A DNA stretch of 64,000 nucleotides from Aphrophora alni (taxonomy: Eukaryota; Arthropoda; Insecta; Hemiptera; Aphrophoridae), in contig OY740777.1 of NCBI GenBank assembly GCA_963513935.1, positions 19,253,271-19,317,270 on the forward strand, in the 5' to 3' direction. A model generated the notes under the pieces. The model was given only the letters and a program-made list of their open reading frames with translations. It was not told where the DNA came from and ran no database searches. Each line of letters opens with the position of its first letter. Within the stretch, counting starts at the first letter, position 1. Below, piece by piece: positions 37,621 to 48,790 of the stretch. Position numbers and translations under genes: made by a program.

Positions 37621-38242
37621 ATAATTATTAAAACTATATGCTCAATTAGAAAGATATAAAAATGTTAGTGACCGAACAACTCCTGTAAGACACCAAATCT
37701 AAAGTAAATCGGGGAAAATGAGAATGATACAGAGAATTGTAAATGTAAAAAAAATCAATTACAGAAGCTTTTACTATAACACCCATACCCGGAAATTTAT
37801 ATTGATGGTTCTGAACATAAAAACCATGTAATAAAAATATATTTTGAATTATATTGACCTAGTATAGTTTTGAAATCTATTAATAAACAGTTTTACTTTT
37901 TAAAAAACACTAAATTTACCTTGGGAAATATTGTAACACTATTTGTTTCCCTCTGTTTACAATCTACTCCCTCCTGTGTTGTATCACATATCATAAATCA
38001 CGCGACCTCTTCTCAGATGACAGTTCTGAGATACAATGTGTCTGTCAGGTTGCAAATTACAAATCCTTGTCTTTCACTCTTCCTGTCAGGTTGATGTGTT
38101 GTCTTGATATTCTATTTATGTTTCATAAGTTGGTAGAATGTGCACAGATGTTATCTCTGGTTTGTAATTATTGTATGAATTTGACAAAAGTTTATGAAAT
38201 TATCATTAAAAATTGTATGTAATCTTATTGCTTCTCAGAATG

Positions 38243-38284
<42 letters not shown>

Positions 38285-38595
38285 GTGTTTTATACGAAAA
38301 AATGGTTTTGATGACAGTTAAATGGATACATTAAACGGGCAGTCCAGCCAATTTACCTTCAAATTGTGTGGTTACACAGTTGAAAACTATGTGTATCCGT
38401 GATAAATTTGTTATATTTTCTTAATTAAAGACATTTTAACATTATTAAAAGTAAATTTTAAAGTGGCAAAGAATTGAGGGACATTGTAAAACGTAGGCCT
38501 ACTATTGGCAGGTTATTATCCTAAAAAGGTTTAGTTAAAATAGCAAAAACAAAGGTATACAAAACGCTCGTCATTTTGAAATTTAGAATAGTTTT
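37621..38595. other. unannotated stretch with (AT)n
   Basis: Holds an (AT)n microsatellite at about 38245-38281. A 74-codon frame at 37870-38094 shows no recognisable motif and is probably chance. Confidence 0.4.
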
Positions 38596-39255
38596 ATACA
38601 GAGTGTCTAGAAAATGTTGTCCAATATTTCACCAGGCTATTCGATAGGTGAAAATAAGAAAAACGGAAATGCTTAGTTTTCTAATTATCCGCCATTTTGT
38701 TTTTTTACTAAACACTTAATATCTTTGGAAATAGAAAAGATAATGAGCTCAAATTTAGTGAACATATTTGTTAAGCAACCTACAAATAGGTATCATATTT
38801 GTAGGGTATCTAACAAACAGCTTGTAGGAATAAATTCTAGTGTAAACTTTTTAAAAAGTAGGTCGGTAAAACCTACACGTACCTAGCACATACTATTTTA
38901 TAAACTTTAAAACCTTAAAATAAATAATTATTTAAATCAAAATCAATTATTAATCTTCAGAGATTCACTTTAGTGAGGACGAGTTTGTCAATACCAAAGG
39001 TCCTTCACTGGTCTTTATTTTATGTTATCCTGTAAGGGATGACCGAGAGGTTTTTTGCTATTAAACATTAACAAAAAAACATTTGAAAATTTAGTGTTGC
39101 ATTCTACACCTACCAATGAAAACGAGCATAAACTTGATTTTTTAAACAATGTACGTTATATAAACCTAAACCATATTCTAAAATATTCATAATTGCATTT
39201 AAAAAAGTTAAACTTCTATAAAGGTATCTCAGAACTTTTGAGACACTCTGTATAA
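38596..39255. mobile_element. TATACAGAGTGTC inverted-repeat element
   Basis: Short terminal inverted repeats (TATACAGAGTGTCTAGAA and its partner ending ACACTCTGTATA) bound ~660 bp. The interior includes 'ccgccattttgtttttttac', shared with the elements at 34121 and 57721. No coding capacity. Confidence 0.6.
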
Positions 39256-39829
39256 TTAAATAATAGTCAATAATTGAGTTCGTAATTTTTTAAACAATTT
39301 AAATTTATTTCCTTTTTAAACACAGAAACTATTAGCACCATTTACAAAATTATTTAACAAATATTAAAAACACATGACTGCAGATGATGTGGTATAAGTT
39401 ACATATCGTACCACGTGACCTAGCTGAGCTACAGATGTTACCCCCTCCCCCACTGACTCTACATGCCTTGAGTGTGTCGGGTGTAAATAACCCACAATCT
39501 GGAAACATTGTAGCAACAGAAAATATAATAGAGAAACTTTTAAGAGTAGTCTAGCTGGAAAATATTACGGTCTTTAATAAATCAAATAAAAAAAAAAAAA
39601 ATGATAGACTAGTTAAATTACAAAATTAGTTTTTAAATTATTTCACTCCTGCTCGCTCTTTAATTTTTTCAATAAAGTGTAAGTTTTTTCATGAAGGAGA
39701 AATAAAAAAATGTATACATCCGTCAGCCAGAGTTTGTCTTCTTTTCTTGTTACATAAAAACCTATTGCTCAGCATTGCTTCCTAATACATAAATAAAATA
39801 ACTTATAACAAAGACTGCTATCCCTCATA
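39256..39829. other. unannotated stretch
   Basis: AT-rich, with a poly(A) run at about 39588-39600. Nothing else recognised. Confidence 0.35.
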
Positions 39830-39995
39830 ACAGCGTTAGGGTCGGAAGAGAAGAAGTATTGTTCAAAAGAGGCAAAAGAGTCAAAAGAGGCCTACTATAA
39901 AAGACTAAAGAGAGGGATTTAACACAAAACTATATGATCTCGGATGTAGATTTCTCAAACAACGTTCCCTAGAGATTAGCACACCCGCACTGTCT
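39830..39995 (+). repeat. Rep-A copy 7 (3' fragment)
   Basis: Purine-rich Rep-A end: 'gtcggaagagaag', 'ggcctactataaaagac', 'aaagagagggatttaacac'. It precedes the opposite-strand copy at 40255-41145. Confidence 0.55.
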
Positions 39996-40254
39996 CTAAA
40001 TGATCCGCCAAGGAGAACTTTATTTAGTTTTCAGACGAGGCAAAATAATCTATCTTAACTTTATGGATATACAAATTTTCAAGTCCAACGAATCCAAGAA
40101 ATTGCCTGTCAATTTGTAGTAGCCTACGTACTATGATTTACAGCAGAAACAGAAACTTTGGTACGTAAGCATAATTTACTTACAAAAGATATGTCTTTCT
40201 TACTTGCTTTTTGACACATTGCTTTGTCTGACATCTTTATATTTCATAACGATA

Positions 40255-41145
40255 GTTAAAACGGACATGGCGATCCCGAGGTTAGCTTTATATAGTCTAC
40301 ACTTTTTTTATACAGTCTTGGGTTAGATCCCTCTCTTTCATCTTCACTACCTAGTCTTTCTTGATCAAATGTTTCTCCCTTATAACCCTGACGTTATTAA
40401 TGTATTCGAAAGCTGGGGGGGGGGGTTTCTTTATTTTATTATTTTTTCCTTCCTTTTTACTTTACCCAGAGATACGCAGTGCAGGTAATCTTCAAATATT
40501 TAACCTCCATTTTGTAACTGATCTTCGTGTTTCATAGCCTCAATTAACCGAATAATGACTTTCAACATGACGTCCATCTGTCGTTGTGATCTGTAAATGA
40601 GCACGATAGTGGCTACAAAAATTAAGATAAGAACATGATATTTGATATGAAGCACATAGTGCGCTCATGTGGAATGTTATTGGGATTTAGAAAATCGATT
40701 TGAAACTTTAAAATGACAGATTAAACAGTTTCTTTGTTCATACTTTTAAATACATAACACAATTAAATGAAAATTCGCTGATTTCAATTCATCACGTAAT
40801 TGTATCAATCAGACATCTATACGGTGACAAATAGCGAAGTTATTGTCAAAGTATAATTTCGAAGCATGAAAGTGTGACATTCGTGGCCACGAAATGTTGG
40901 GCAAGACACCGGCTCAGCGTAACGAGTGAAGGTTTTTTCACATAAGTACATCTTTGAAGCCCACTAAAGCTGAGACACGTATATGAAGGAAGCGACCCTT
41001 ATCTACCAATATAATTTAATGTCTCCCAAAAGGTACAAGAAACTAACTTTTGAAAATTAAATTTAAACGATCTGATTATATGTATTGATGGGGCTAGGTA
41101 AGTAAAATGATAGCACCATCAATATTTTTTATAAGGCAATGCTGA
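40255..41145 (-). repeat. Rep-A copy 8, most complete (~0.9 kb)
   Basis: Read on minus, it runs from 'gatggtgctatcatttta' (about 41120) through 'ttatattggtagataaggg', 'cttcactcgttacgctgag', 'aacttcgctatttgtcacc', 'gtagccactatcgtgctc' and 'acaacgacagatggacg' to 'gatgaaagagagggatcta' and 'tcgggatcgccatg'. This order joins blocks seen separately in the other copies. No protein signature was recognised; it could be an LTR, a LINE 3' region or a non-autonomous DNA element. Confidence 0.75.
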
Positions 41146-41285
41146 AGAAATGGTTTTTCGTCCTTAAACAAAAAAGTAAAAATTACATTTTTACAAAATT
41201 TACCAAATTTGATCAAAATCATTTGCACCTATTTTGATATATTCCTAAGATTACGATTAATCTCCTCTATTTCAATGATAAGTTA

Positions 41286-42994
41286 TGAGCATCGATATAA
41301 ATAGTAATGGATCGCGCGCTGCCGCTCCAACACCCGAAAATACCGCCGGTGGTTGCGTTCAGGACTTTGAAGGCTGAAAGGGCAAAACCGTCTCGCCGCG
41401 CAATACTCCAACATTGTCTCGCGGCAACTTTCCTAGACGTTTAGGCTTTACAAATACGTTTCAAGGTTTTTATTGAGAATTATCATTCTTCCAAACGACA
41501 TGTCCAGTTTGGAATAGTTGATACAAAATAAAAGAAACATTAGATCAAGATACACATGAATAAGTTTAACTTTTATACATGACTCAAAGAACTATGGATC
41601 GCGCTCTTGTAGCACCAAAGACAATTATACATTTTCTGTAATCTATGGTAGCACTCAGGGAAAAGTAAATAACAATTTTATTGTATCCAATGAAACTTTT
41701 GCCTTTAATTTGCACAACAAATTACCTTAATTCAGGAAAAATACCTTACAAAAACAAAAATTCTTAAACATTACTAAACAAAACAAGTTTTGTTAACTTT
41801 GTTGAATGCCAACTTTTGAATTCACAGCTGCTTCTTCTTTTGCCTTGCTAAAAGAAATAATTTAAAAAACAAACTACCATTCGATTTTACTAATTTAATT
41901 TCGTGGGTATCTTCCCCAAAGTCCACGTTGGATACGTGGCCTTTAAAAACATTTCCTGCTAACGCTCTACAGGCTTCCAGAATGATTTGGTGGGCGTTTA
42001 GTTTATTTCTAACATCTTTATTTAAACTATATTTGTTGTTCATAATCTTAGTAACGTACAACACATCTAAGGAGGCTCGAAATAACTTCCCTCTGGAAAC
42101 AAAGTCAGTAAAATGTGTGTAGCTACTTGGATTACATTCATCAGCTGTCAATAACTTAAAACATTCCTCACACTTTACTTTACGAGCTTACAAATATATA
42201 AAATATATTACGAGCTATAGAAAAGCTAACTGCTTTTATAATATAATACATTATCTTTGTAGTAGGATCCCGTAGTCACATTACTTTGGAAAAATTTCTT
42301 GTTTTTCACTTTCCTCAATATTCAAGTCAACGTCTTCAACTGCTTCAGCAAAGCTCATAATAGAACTTTGTATAACACTGTCATACTGCAAACAGTTTCC
42401 CTGTTTTGATGAGTGCATACTATTCCTGAACATAAGTTTTTTCAATGTCAGTTGGAATTGTTTTACATTTAGGTTATTGTTATGTCCTCCCCGGGATGTT
42501 GTGCAAGAAAAGTGTGCCTTTAGTGAGACAATTTGATAAACTAAAGCCTCACTCACCAGTGTTTCGTGTTCATCTAACTTAAGATAATTACCCAAGCTTA
42601 CATATCCAACAATTTTATCTTTCTTATGATCATACAGAAGCTGCTTCCTTATGCTTATTGCATCAAAACTAAATTAACATATTTCAGGTATGGTTGTTTC
42701 TGGACATTTACTTTTAAATATTGAAAAACCTCTTTTAGAAATCCTGAGGAACAGTGGAAAGCAGACAGCCATCTTCTTAAAGTTGCCGGGTTTGGTAGCA
42801 AAAAGTTATGACTTCTTAAGTATTTGAAACATACAAAGTGTTAACCTCCCAGCCTCGTGCTAAACATACCTAGCAACAACATGTCAGCCTGCAAAACGCC
42901 GTGGGTGCAACCCGCAACACGTAGCAGTGTGCCCGGAAAGTTTAACCCGTGCCTTATGGCAGCGCGCGATCCATTACTATTTTATCCATGCTCA
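41286..42994. mobile_element. P-element-like transposon, internally deleted
   Basis: Terminal inverted repeats of about 37 bp (41286-41323 and 42958-42994). The inner 24 bp are perfect, including TAGTAATGGATCGCGCGCTG; the outer part starts TGAGCAT with an indel. They bound 1.7 kb holding a THAP9/P-element-like transposase relic on minus. A partial TIR-like repeat ('atggatcgcgctc') lies inside at about 41594. An 8-bp target duplication, expected for P elements, was not found. Confidence 0.75.
41822..42840 (-). pseudogene. P-element/THAP9-like transposase relic
   Basis: Reading minus from 42838: KYLRSHNFLLPNPATLRRW, then CSSGFLKEVFQYLK. A ~1-bp frameshift near 42660 is followed by DAISIRKQLLYDHKK and IVGYVSLGN, then EALVYQIVSLKAHF. 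A jump near 42508 leads straight to SRGGHNNNLNVKQF. After a stop at about 42281 come DNVLYY, KCEECFKLLTADEC and SSYTHFTDFVSRGKLF. The order matches P-element/THAP9 transposases: the 'YLR...LP.p.tLRrW' region, the start of the RNase H-like catalytic domain ('D.m.IRK...yd'), the C-terminal 'RGG.NNNP...QF' motif and the Cys-x2-Cys region. The jump removes most of the catalytic core, several hundred residues in intact homologues, and the N-terminal THAP DNA-binding domain is absent. It cannot be functional. Confidence 0.8.
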
Positions 42995-43439
42995 CCTCTA
43001 GTTGACCTGATTATTTTTATTTAAATCGTGTCATAAATTTGTAAGAAATCCTAGAAATAAAGATTTTACTGTGTAAAAGAGTAGGCCCTTCTTTGTCCCT
43101 TGACAACAGTTACTGTTGCCTTAACCCAGGATAAAAAAGCCTTTGTCAATTCACATAAACTTTTTGGAGATTGTTGGACGGTGGAAACTCTTCGTATTGA
43201 TTTTGAGATTGCAGAGAAGATATTTCAGATATGAGGCCTAGAGAGAGACTAAATATTTTGTGAGGTCACAAAGATTGGAGAAATAAAACCGCAATCATCC
43301 TTTATTTTAGTAGGACAGAAGTTGTTTATTTAAAACTATAATTGATGATAACTCAAGAACTGCCTAAAGATAAGATAACCAACTGGACATCCATCCCTGA
43401 CGCATGCGCAATGTAACTAAACTTCAGTCATAGTTTCGT

Positions 43440-44301
43440 TCGTTTGTAATTTTAGCTAGTTCTTATATCGCTCGTTAACAAATTTAGGTTATATCAGTGG
43501 CGGCGATAGCGGGCCTGCAGGGCCCGCGGTGCGGGGGGGCCCGCGAGCTGGGAGGGCCCGCTAGTCTTGACCGGGATTTTTCGGGAAATTTTACCGGGAC
43601 CCGGACCCGCAACGGGCCGCCTTATCATAACAATATTTTTATGAGTATTGTCAAGAAATTATTAATATAAGGTAAAATGTCTTCAGACAAGATTGTGCAT
43701 CGTGCATCCAAAACGGCAATAACTATTATTTTTTAGAGAGCAGTATTTATTATTTAACGTTATGATACGAAGTATGTGTATTGTTTACCGTTGGCCGATA
43801 AGTAATACAGCTATCGCTACGTCGCGCATCGCGGTGACTCACCGGCGCCGGCCAGCGAAAGATAAACATCCGGGAAAAGATTATTGGGAGAGGGGGGCCC
43901 GATGAACAAATTTGCGGGGGGGGCCCGCGGGTTCTTATCGCCGCCACTGGGTTATATATCAAAATGTGCGTGAGTTTTAGTGAGTTTGTGTGTTTTTTTT
44001 ACTTGTTTGTACGTAATTAGTGTTATGTTTCATTTGGATTATCGTTTAACAATTTTGAACAGAAATAAGTAAAAGAACAGTAAAAGAATTTGAGGTTATA
44101 ATCTAGGTAAGACAAAACCAAACATTTATTTGCGTTTTAACATATTTTTAAGTTACTATTTATCTTTATGACAATATAGATTGTTATAATTTTGTGATGG
44201 TAAATGTATAGAATACTTTTAAATAGGATCGGTTGGCAATTTACTAAATTACTACTCTAGGCCTAGGCTATCTTGCACTTGTCGTAATTTACGAGTTAAC
44301 A
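43440..44301. repeat. ~350-bp tandem duplication, copy 1 (split by hAT)
   Basis: 43440-43494 plus 43950-44301 matches 44302-44640 in direct orientation ('caaaatgtgc' at 43960 and 44318, 'gacaatatagattgttata' in both, 'cctaggctatct' in both). The hAT element sits within it. Noncoding. Confidence 0.85.
43495..43949. mobile_element. non-autonomous hAT element with 8-bp target duplication
   Basis: 455-bp element with 14-bp perfect terminal inverted repeats CAGTGGCGGCGATA. Flanked by the direct repeat GGTTATAT (43487-43494 and 43950-43957), the 8-bp duplication typical of hAT transposons. Subterminal regions are extremely GC-rich (runs of GGGCCC and GCGGG). No transposase; the frames inside are by-products of GC content. 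Confidence 0.92.
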
Positions 44302-44640
44302 AATTCAGGTTTTATATCAAAATGTGCTTTAATTATAGTGAGTATGTGTGTTTTTTACTATTTGTACGTAATTAGTGTTAAGTTCCATTTGAATAATCGT
44401 TTAACAATTTTGAACAGCAAAAGTAAAAGAATTTGAGGTTAAAATCTAGGTAAGACAAAATCAAAGATTGATTGGTTTTTTAATATATCTTTAAGTTACT
44501 ATTTATGACAATATAGATTGTTATAATTTTATGATGGTAAATATATAGAATACTTTTAAATAGGTTCGGTTGGCAATTTACTTAATTATCACTCTAGTCC
44601 TAGGCTATCTACCACTTGTCGTAATTTAAGAGGTGTTATA
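44302..44640. repeat. ~350-bp tandem duplication, copy 2
   Basis: Uninterrupted direct copy of 43440-44301. At the position of the hAT insertion it reads 'aaattcaggttttatatcaa', which preserves the empty site. Confidence 0.85.
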
Positions 44641-45424
44641 TCATGAATTTACAATTAATTAGAGAGTGCAATGAAATGTTTTACGTCCTATGTTTGTTTA
44701 GTATTTAATGTTTCGTTAAATATTTATTCTGTTTTTTTAACCTCGTTACCTTACGTGTCGTATAATCCGAAACGACAAATGAATTCATTAGAAAATGTAA
44801 TGTTCATTTTATACGATAGAATGGACTAGTACAAGGTTATAAGTTGGTAAAATTAGAAATAAATATAGCCGTATTATAAATGTATATTCATTAAGTATGT
44901 AAGGAAAAAATGATGATTATTTTAAACTTTTACCAATAAAAGAGTATATTAGGCCGTACTTCCTACATAACTTTGACTACTTGCAAATAACCTAGTTAGA
45001 GTGAGGTTTGTTATACTTCGGTTTATTTAGACGTAGAAAGTTAAATATAAGGTGTTTCGATACTTATGTCCTGTAATGACCACCTTTTTTGTAGGTTCAA
45101 AACATCCTTATGCGAATATTTTTAGGTTCTGTCATCTCTCTACTGCCATAACAAACAAAAATAGCATAATTGCTACTTTCATTCGCCCCATTGTAATCCT
45201 TTCAAGTTCGTCCATTCACCTGGCCTAGACCGCGCCACTACGAGGTCAGTGTTACTGCAACACTCAAACGAGAATCATTGTTTGTATCTAATAGCGGTTT
45301 GCTTTGTTTTTTTGCTGATTTATTAATATTTGTTGGTTTTAAGCTGGACAATATCATAAGTCTATTTGAATATATAACATAACCTGTTCTGACCTAACCT
45401 ATTGTGGTAGCAAATTGTCTATTG
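44641..45424. other. unannotated stretch
   Basis: No recognised feature. Confidence 0.35.
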
Positions 45425-45863
45425 TAGATCATTATCGAATTTTATTATTAAAAATTATGAAATCGTTAACTATTTACCTTGTAGCCTATTCAAACAATTA
45501 GTTCATATTTTTTGTCGGAAGACACTTTTCAAGTCACAAAATACATTATATTAGTAGAAAATAAGAAATATAAAAGTACGAAATCCAATACCTAGCCAGA
45601 CCTAATAAAAGATTTTTTTGACCATGAGAAATATATGTTTTAATAATAAACATCTAATGATTACTCATCTACTAACGTAGTCATAAATATTAACATAACA
45701 ACACTGGATTCCCTTGTTTTCTATGTGTTATTTGACAGTGAAGAAATGAATTTTGGGTCTTTAAACGTGTCTTCCGACAAAAAATATGATCTGATTGTTT
45801 GAATACAAGGTAATTAATTAAAGATTTCATTATTTTATATAGCAAAATCCGACAATGCTGTAC
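45425..45863. mobile_element. foldback Rep-B copy 1
   Basis: Arms at about 45425-45533 and 45764-45860 are inverted. Shared motifs are 'ttgtcggaagaca' at the inner side and 'accttgtagcctattcaaac' further out. The centre of ~230 bp is unique and noncoding. A related short copy lies at 46880-47036. Confidence 0.75.
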
Positions 45864-45883
45864 AATAGGTATTTACCATTATG

Positions 45884-46750
45884 TATACCGGGTGTTTCAG
45901 ACCACATGGACACTATCTGTAGCGTCTAAACGAAACCAGATAAAAATTTCCTTCCAATTAGAACTCCCTTTTTCGACCCCAAAGAATGGAGGAAAATTAT
46001 TTTCGACGCTCCTCAATGACCCAAAAGGGCACTTTTGGGGGCTGTGTGGTGTTTTTGGAAAATTTTCAAATAGAAACATAGGTCGTGTGATACCTCATTT
46101 TAAAGGTCTCTCTTTTCTGAACATTTTGGAGCAAAAAAAAATTGTTATCTTTTCATTACTGTACAGAGTGTGACGAAATATATATATATTTTTAAAGTTT
46201 TTAGCGGGAAATGTGACTGCCAGCTCCCTAACAAAGATAAGGCATCCAATCACCCCCCCACCCCCTAGTTTTACAAGAACACACCCTTTCAGGAGATATG
46301 GTGTAGTATGGACTTCTATGTAGTTTTCAAATTTTTAATACATTTCAAACTTTATTAACTTTTATAGAGCAAAAAGTAAAAAAAAATCAAATAGCAATCT
46401 AGATTGAAAATTGTACCATTTGGGAGACCTTTTGAAAACAAACATTTTTTGTATTGAAAGTTTGGTTCTATCTTGCACCATTGAATAATTGTAAAAAAAA
46501 TGGCATTTTATTGGTTAAAAATATTTGGTCACACCCTGTACAGTAATGAAAAGATAACAAAAATATTTTTGCTACAAAATGTTCAGAAAAGACCTTTGAA
46601 AGTGCCCTTTTGGGTCATTGAGTAGCGTCGAAAATTATTTTCCTAAATTCTTAGGGGTCGAAAAAGAGGGGTTCTAATTGGAAGGAAATTTTTATCTGGT
46701 TTCGTTTAGGCGCTACAGATAGTGTCCATGTGGTCTGAAACACCCGGTAT
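45884..46750. mobile_element. foldback Rep-C, TACCGGGTGTTTC ends
   Basis: Outer ends ATACCGGGTGTTTCAGACCA and complement, with arms at 45884-46165 and 46530-46750. The left arm has ~90 bp absent from the right. An inner pair 'ctgtacagagtgtgac' / 'gtcacaccctgtacag' (46160 and 46532) bounds a unique ~370-bp core. The frames on both strands near 45892-46173 arise from this inverted sequence. Confidence 0.88.
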
Positions 46751-46879
46751 AAAGAGTGGGAAAAAAGTCTTGCTCTAGGTAATTCTGAACAAGTAGAGAT
46801 GAAACTTCTAACTTTTACTAAACCTATTTGTTAAGTTTTTTCACTTTATATGGGATAGAAGCTGGTACGAGTAAATATG

Positions 46880-47036
46880 CATTGTACAAGGTAATCGGAT
46901 TTCGTTATTACAAATTATGTAATTGTTAACTATTTACCTTCCGACGACAAATGTGATCTGATTGTTTGAATATACAGTGTAAATAGTTAACGATTTCATA
47001 ATTTTTAATAACAAAATCCGATTACCATGTACAATC
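46880..47036. mobile_element. foldback Rep-B copy 2, nested
   Basis: Short palindrome with arms at about 46883-46940 and 46976-47034, starting 'attgtacaaggtaatcgga', with 'gttaactatttac' inside. It is related to 45425-45863 and sits in the left arm of the 46755-47645 foldback. Confidence 0.75.
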
Positions 47037-47338
47037 AATATTATCAAAAGCATTTTCCCGTTTTTGTAAGTGGTTGTTTTAAAGGGGATGTTATTATTTT
47101 TTTTTTCAAATTGCATTTCCCATTGTGTTAGATATCATTTTGAAGGGCATAAAAGGAGAAATTTTACCGCTTTGGAAACGTTTCTCTAACCGTAATTATG
47201 GGGTGTAGAAGTAGAATTTTGAGTTTTATATTCGTCAAGGATATTAATGTGAAAACAAAACACCGATTAAATATCCATGACAAATTGAAAACTCAAAATT
47301 CGACTTCTAGCCCCCAAAATCCCGGTTAGAGATATCGT

Positions 47339-47394
47339 CAATGAATACATATACTATAGTATTGTATAGTATAGTATAGTATATGTATTCATTG
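47339..47394. mobile_element. 56-bp palindromic micro-insertion with 7-bp direct repeats
   Basis: Starts CAATGAATACATATACTAT and ends in its complement (TCATTG). Flanked by perfect 7-bp repeats ATATCGT (47332-47338 and 47395-47401). It is absent from the opposite arm of the enclosing foldback, which serves as the empty site. Homologous in ends and sequence to 20956-21009. Confidence 0.8.
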
Positions 47395-47645
47395 ATATCG
47401 TAGACACTTTTCTAAGGCACTAAAATTTGTCTTTTTTCATGTCCTTCAAAATGATATGTCACACGATGGGGTTGCAATTTGAAAAAAAAAAAATCCCCAT
47501 CTTAATCCCTCTTAAAAAGGTGGGGAGAATGTTTTAAACCACATAAAAGTGAAAGTAATTTATCTATAAGTATTGGCGAGAGTTAGAAGTTTTCATTTTA
47601 ACTCGTTCAGAAATTACCTAGAGGGTTGTAAGACTTTTCTTCTTT

Positions 47646-48569
47646 CCTCTTTCTCTAAAATTGCAGTAATATTTTAATTAGTTCTTACTTAATGTACAAA
47701 AAAACGAAGGGTGTGTCCGTATAATACACACGATGTTTCATAAGTTGTTTCTAGGCCTGTAAATACAACATTTTATGTTTCATTTTATGTTTACTATATT
47801 AAACAATGACCTAATCTTTGTTGTAGGTTGTGGTATTACTTTAAGAGTTATGTTTTTTAAAAGAAAAAACTTATTATATCAGCAGAAATGTATTTTTTTG
47901 AAAACAAACCTAACGCAAAGTACCTTAATATTTTGTTAGTTTGAGGGCTAAAACTATTTTCCTATTAATTTCTCACCTGGTATATTATAACGTTTTGTTA
48001 TGGGTAAAACATGGACAGAGAGTGTTTTAGAAATATACATTTCGGAGTATCCTGAATGAGGTTTTGTTTTGGAATAATGTCTACCTGTCATTTGTGTTAT
48101 ACTCTACAGTTCAAACTAGTGGACTTATTTTTATAATATTTAGTATTTAGGCATATATTTGTCCAACGTTATTTTTTCAACTCTTGGTAATCCTAAAATA
48201 TTAGGGTAACTAACATAGACCAAAACCTCTAAAACCTCAGAAAGTTTTGTTTCAATTTTATTAAAATATAGCCTCGAATAATAATAATAATAAAAAAATT
48301 GATTTATATTTTCTCAAAAATACTGGTTTAAAAAAAACCGTTAAAAGTTGAAATAACTCATAATCTACTAAATATATACACATGGATAAATAACTATACA
48401 AAATTACTCCTATTTATTGGTAGCCACAGATGTCGGAGGTTCCACAAAAGATTGAAGTTCTGAAATAGATATGCAAATAAATACTTTTCTAAAATAATTA
48501 AACCAAAAATTACTAATTTAGATTTAAATAAGATTAAACTTTTAATCTTTTAAAATTTTACTTTTTTTA
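47646..48569. other. unannotated stretch
   Basis: AT-rich; no gene or repeat recognised. Confidence 0.35.
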
Positions 48570-48790
48570 AATTTTGTTGGCATCACTGCTTCATACAATA
48601 TCAACGTAAATACATTAATCATTCATACTCGTATAAAATCAAATATATGCGTACATTTGTCATCCCTTACATACAGACTGTACAGGTCTATTGTACAGTC
48701 AGAGTAAAGTAAAATTGATCGCTTCTGGGATTTCCTCTCACCTCAAATGCTTTGATTAATGGACAAGGGTTGTTTCACCCTTAACTATAT
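48570..48790 (+). repeat. Rep-D copy 1
   Basis: Matches 57145-57370 in inverted orientation: 'gttggcatcactg', 'aaaatcaaatatatgcgt', 'tttgtcatcccttac', 'ttcctctcacctc' and 'tttcacccttaact', in order. Class unknown. Confidence 0.7.

Larger units (their letters stand above)
46755..47645. mobile_element. large foldback with an insertion in each arm
   Basis: Outer arms 'ctctaggtaattctgaac' (46775) and its complement near 47605 are inverted and continue inward: 'tttcactttatatggg' (46840) versus 47550, then 47050-47200 versus 47275-47535. The left arm is interrupted by a Rep-B copy (46880-47036), the right arm by a 56-bp palindrome (47339-47394). Confidence 0.8.

Noticed and set aside
43750..43962. 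70-codon minus-strand frame
   Set aside because: Runs across the hAT terminus and its target duplication; a by-product of GC-rich TIR sequence.
45892..46173. 93-codon plus frame and overlapping minus frame
   Set aside because: Both lie in the inverted arm of foldback Rep-C and mirror each other.
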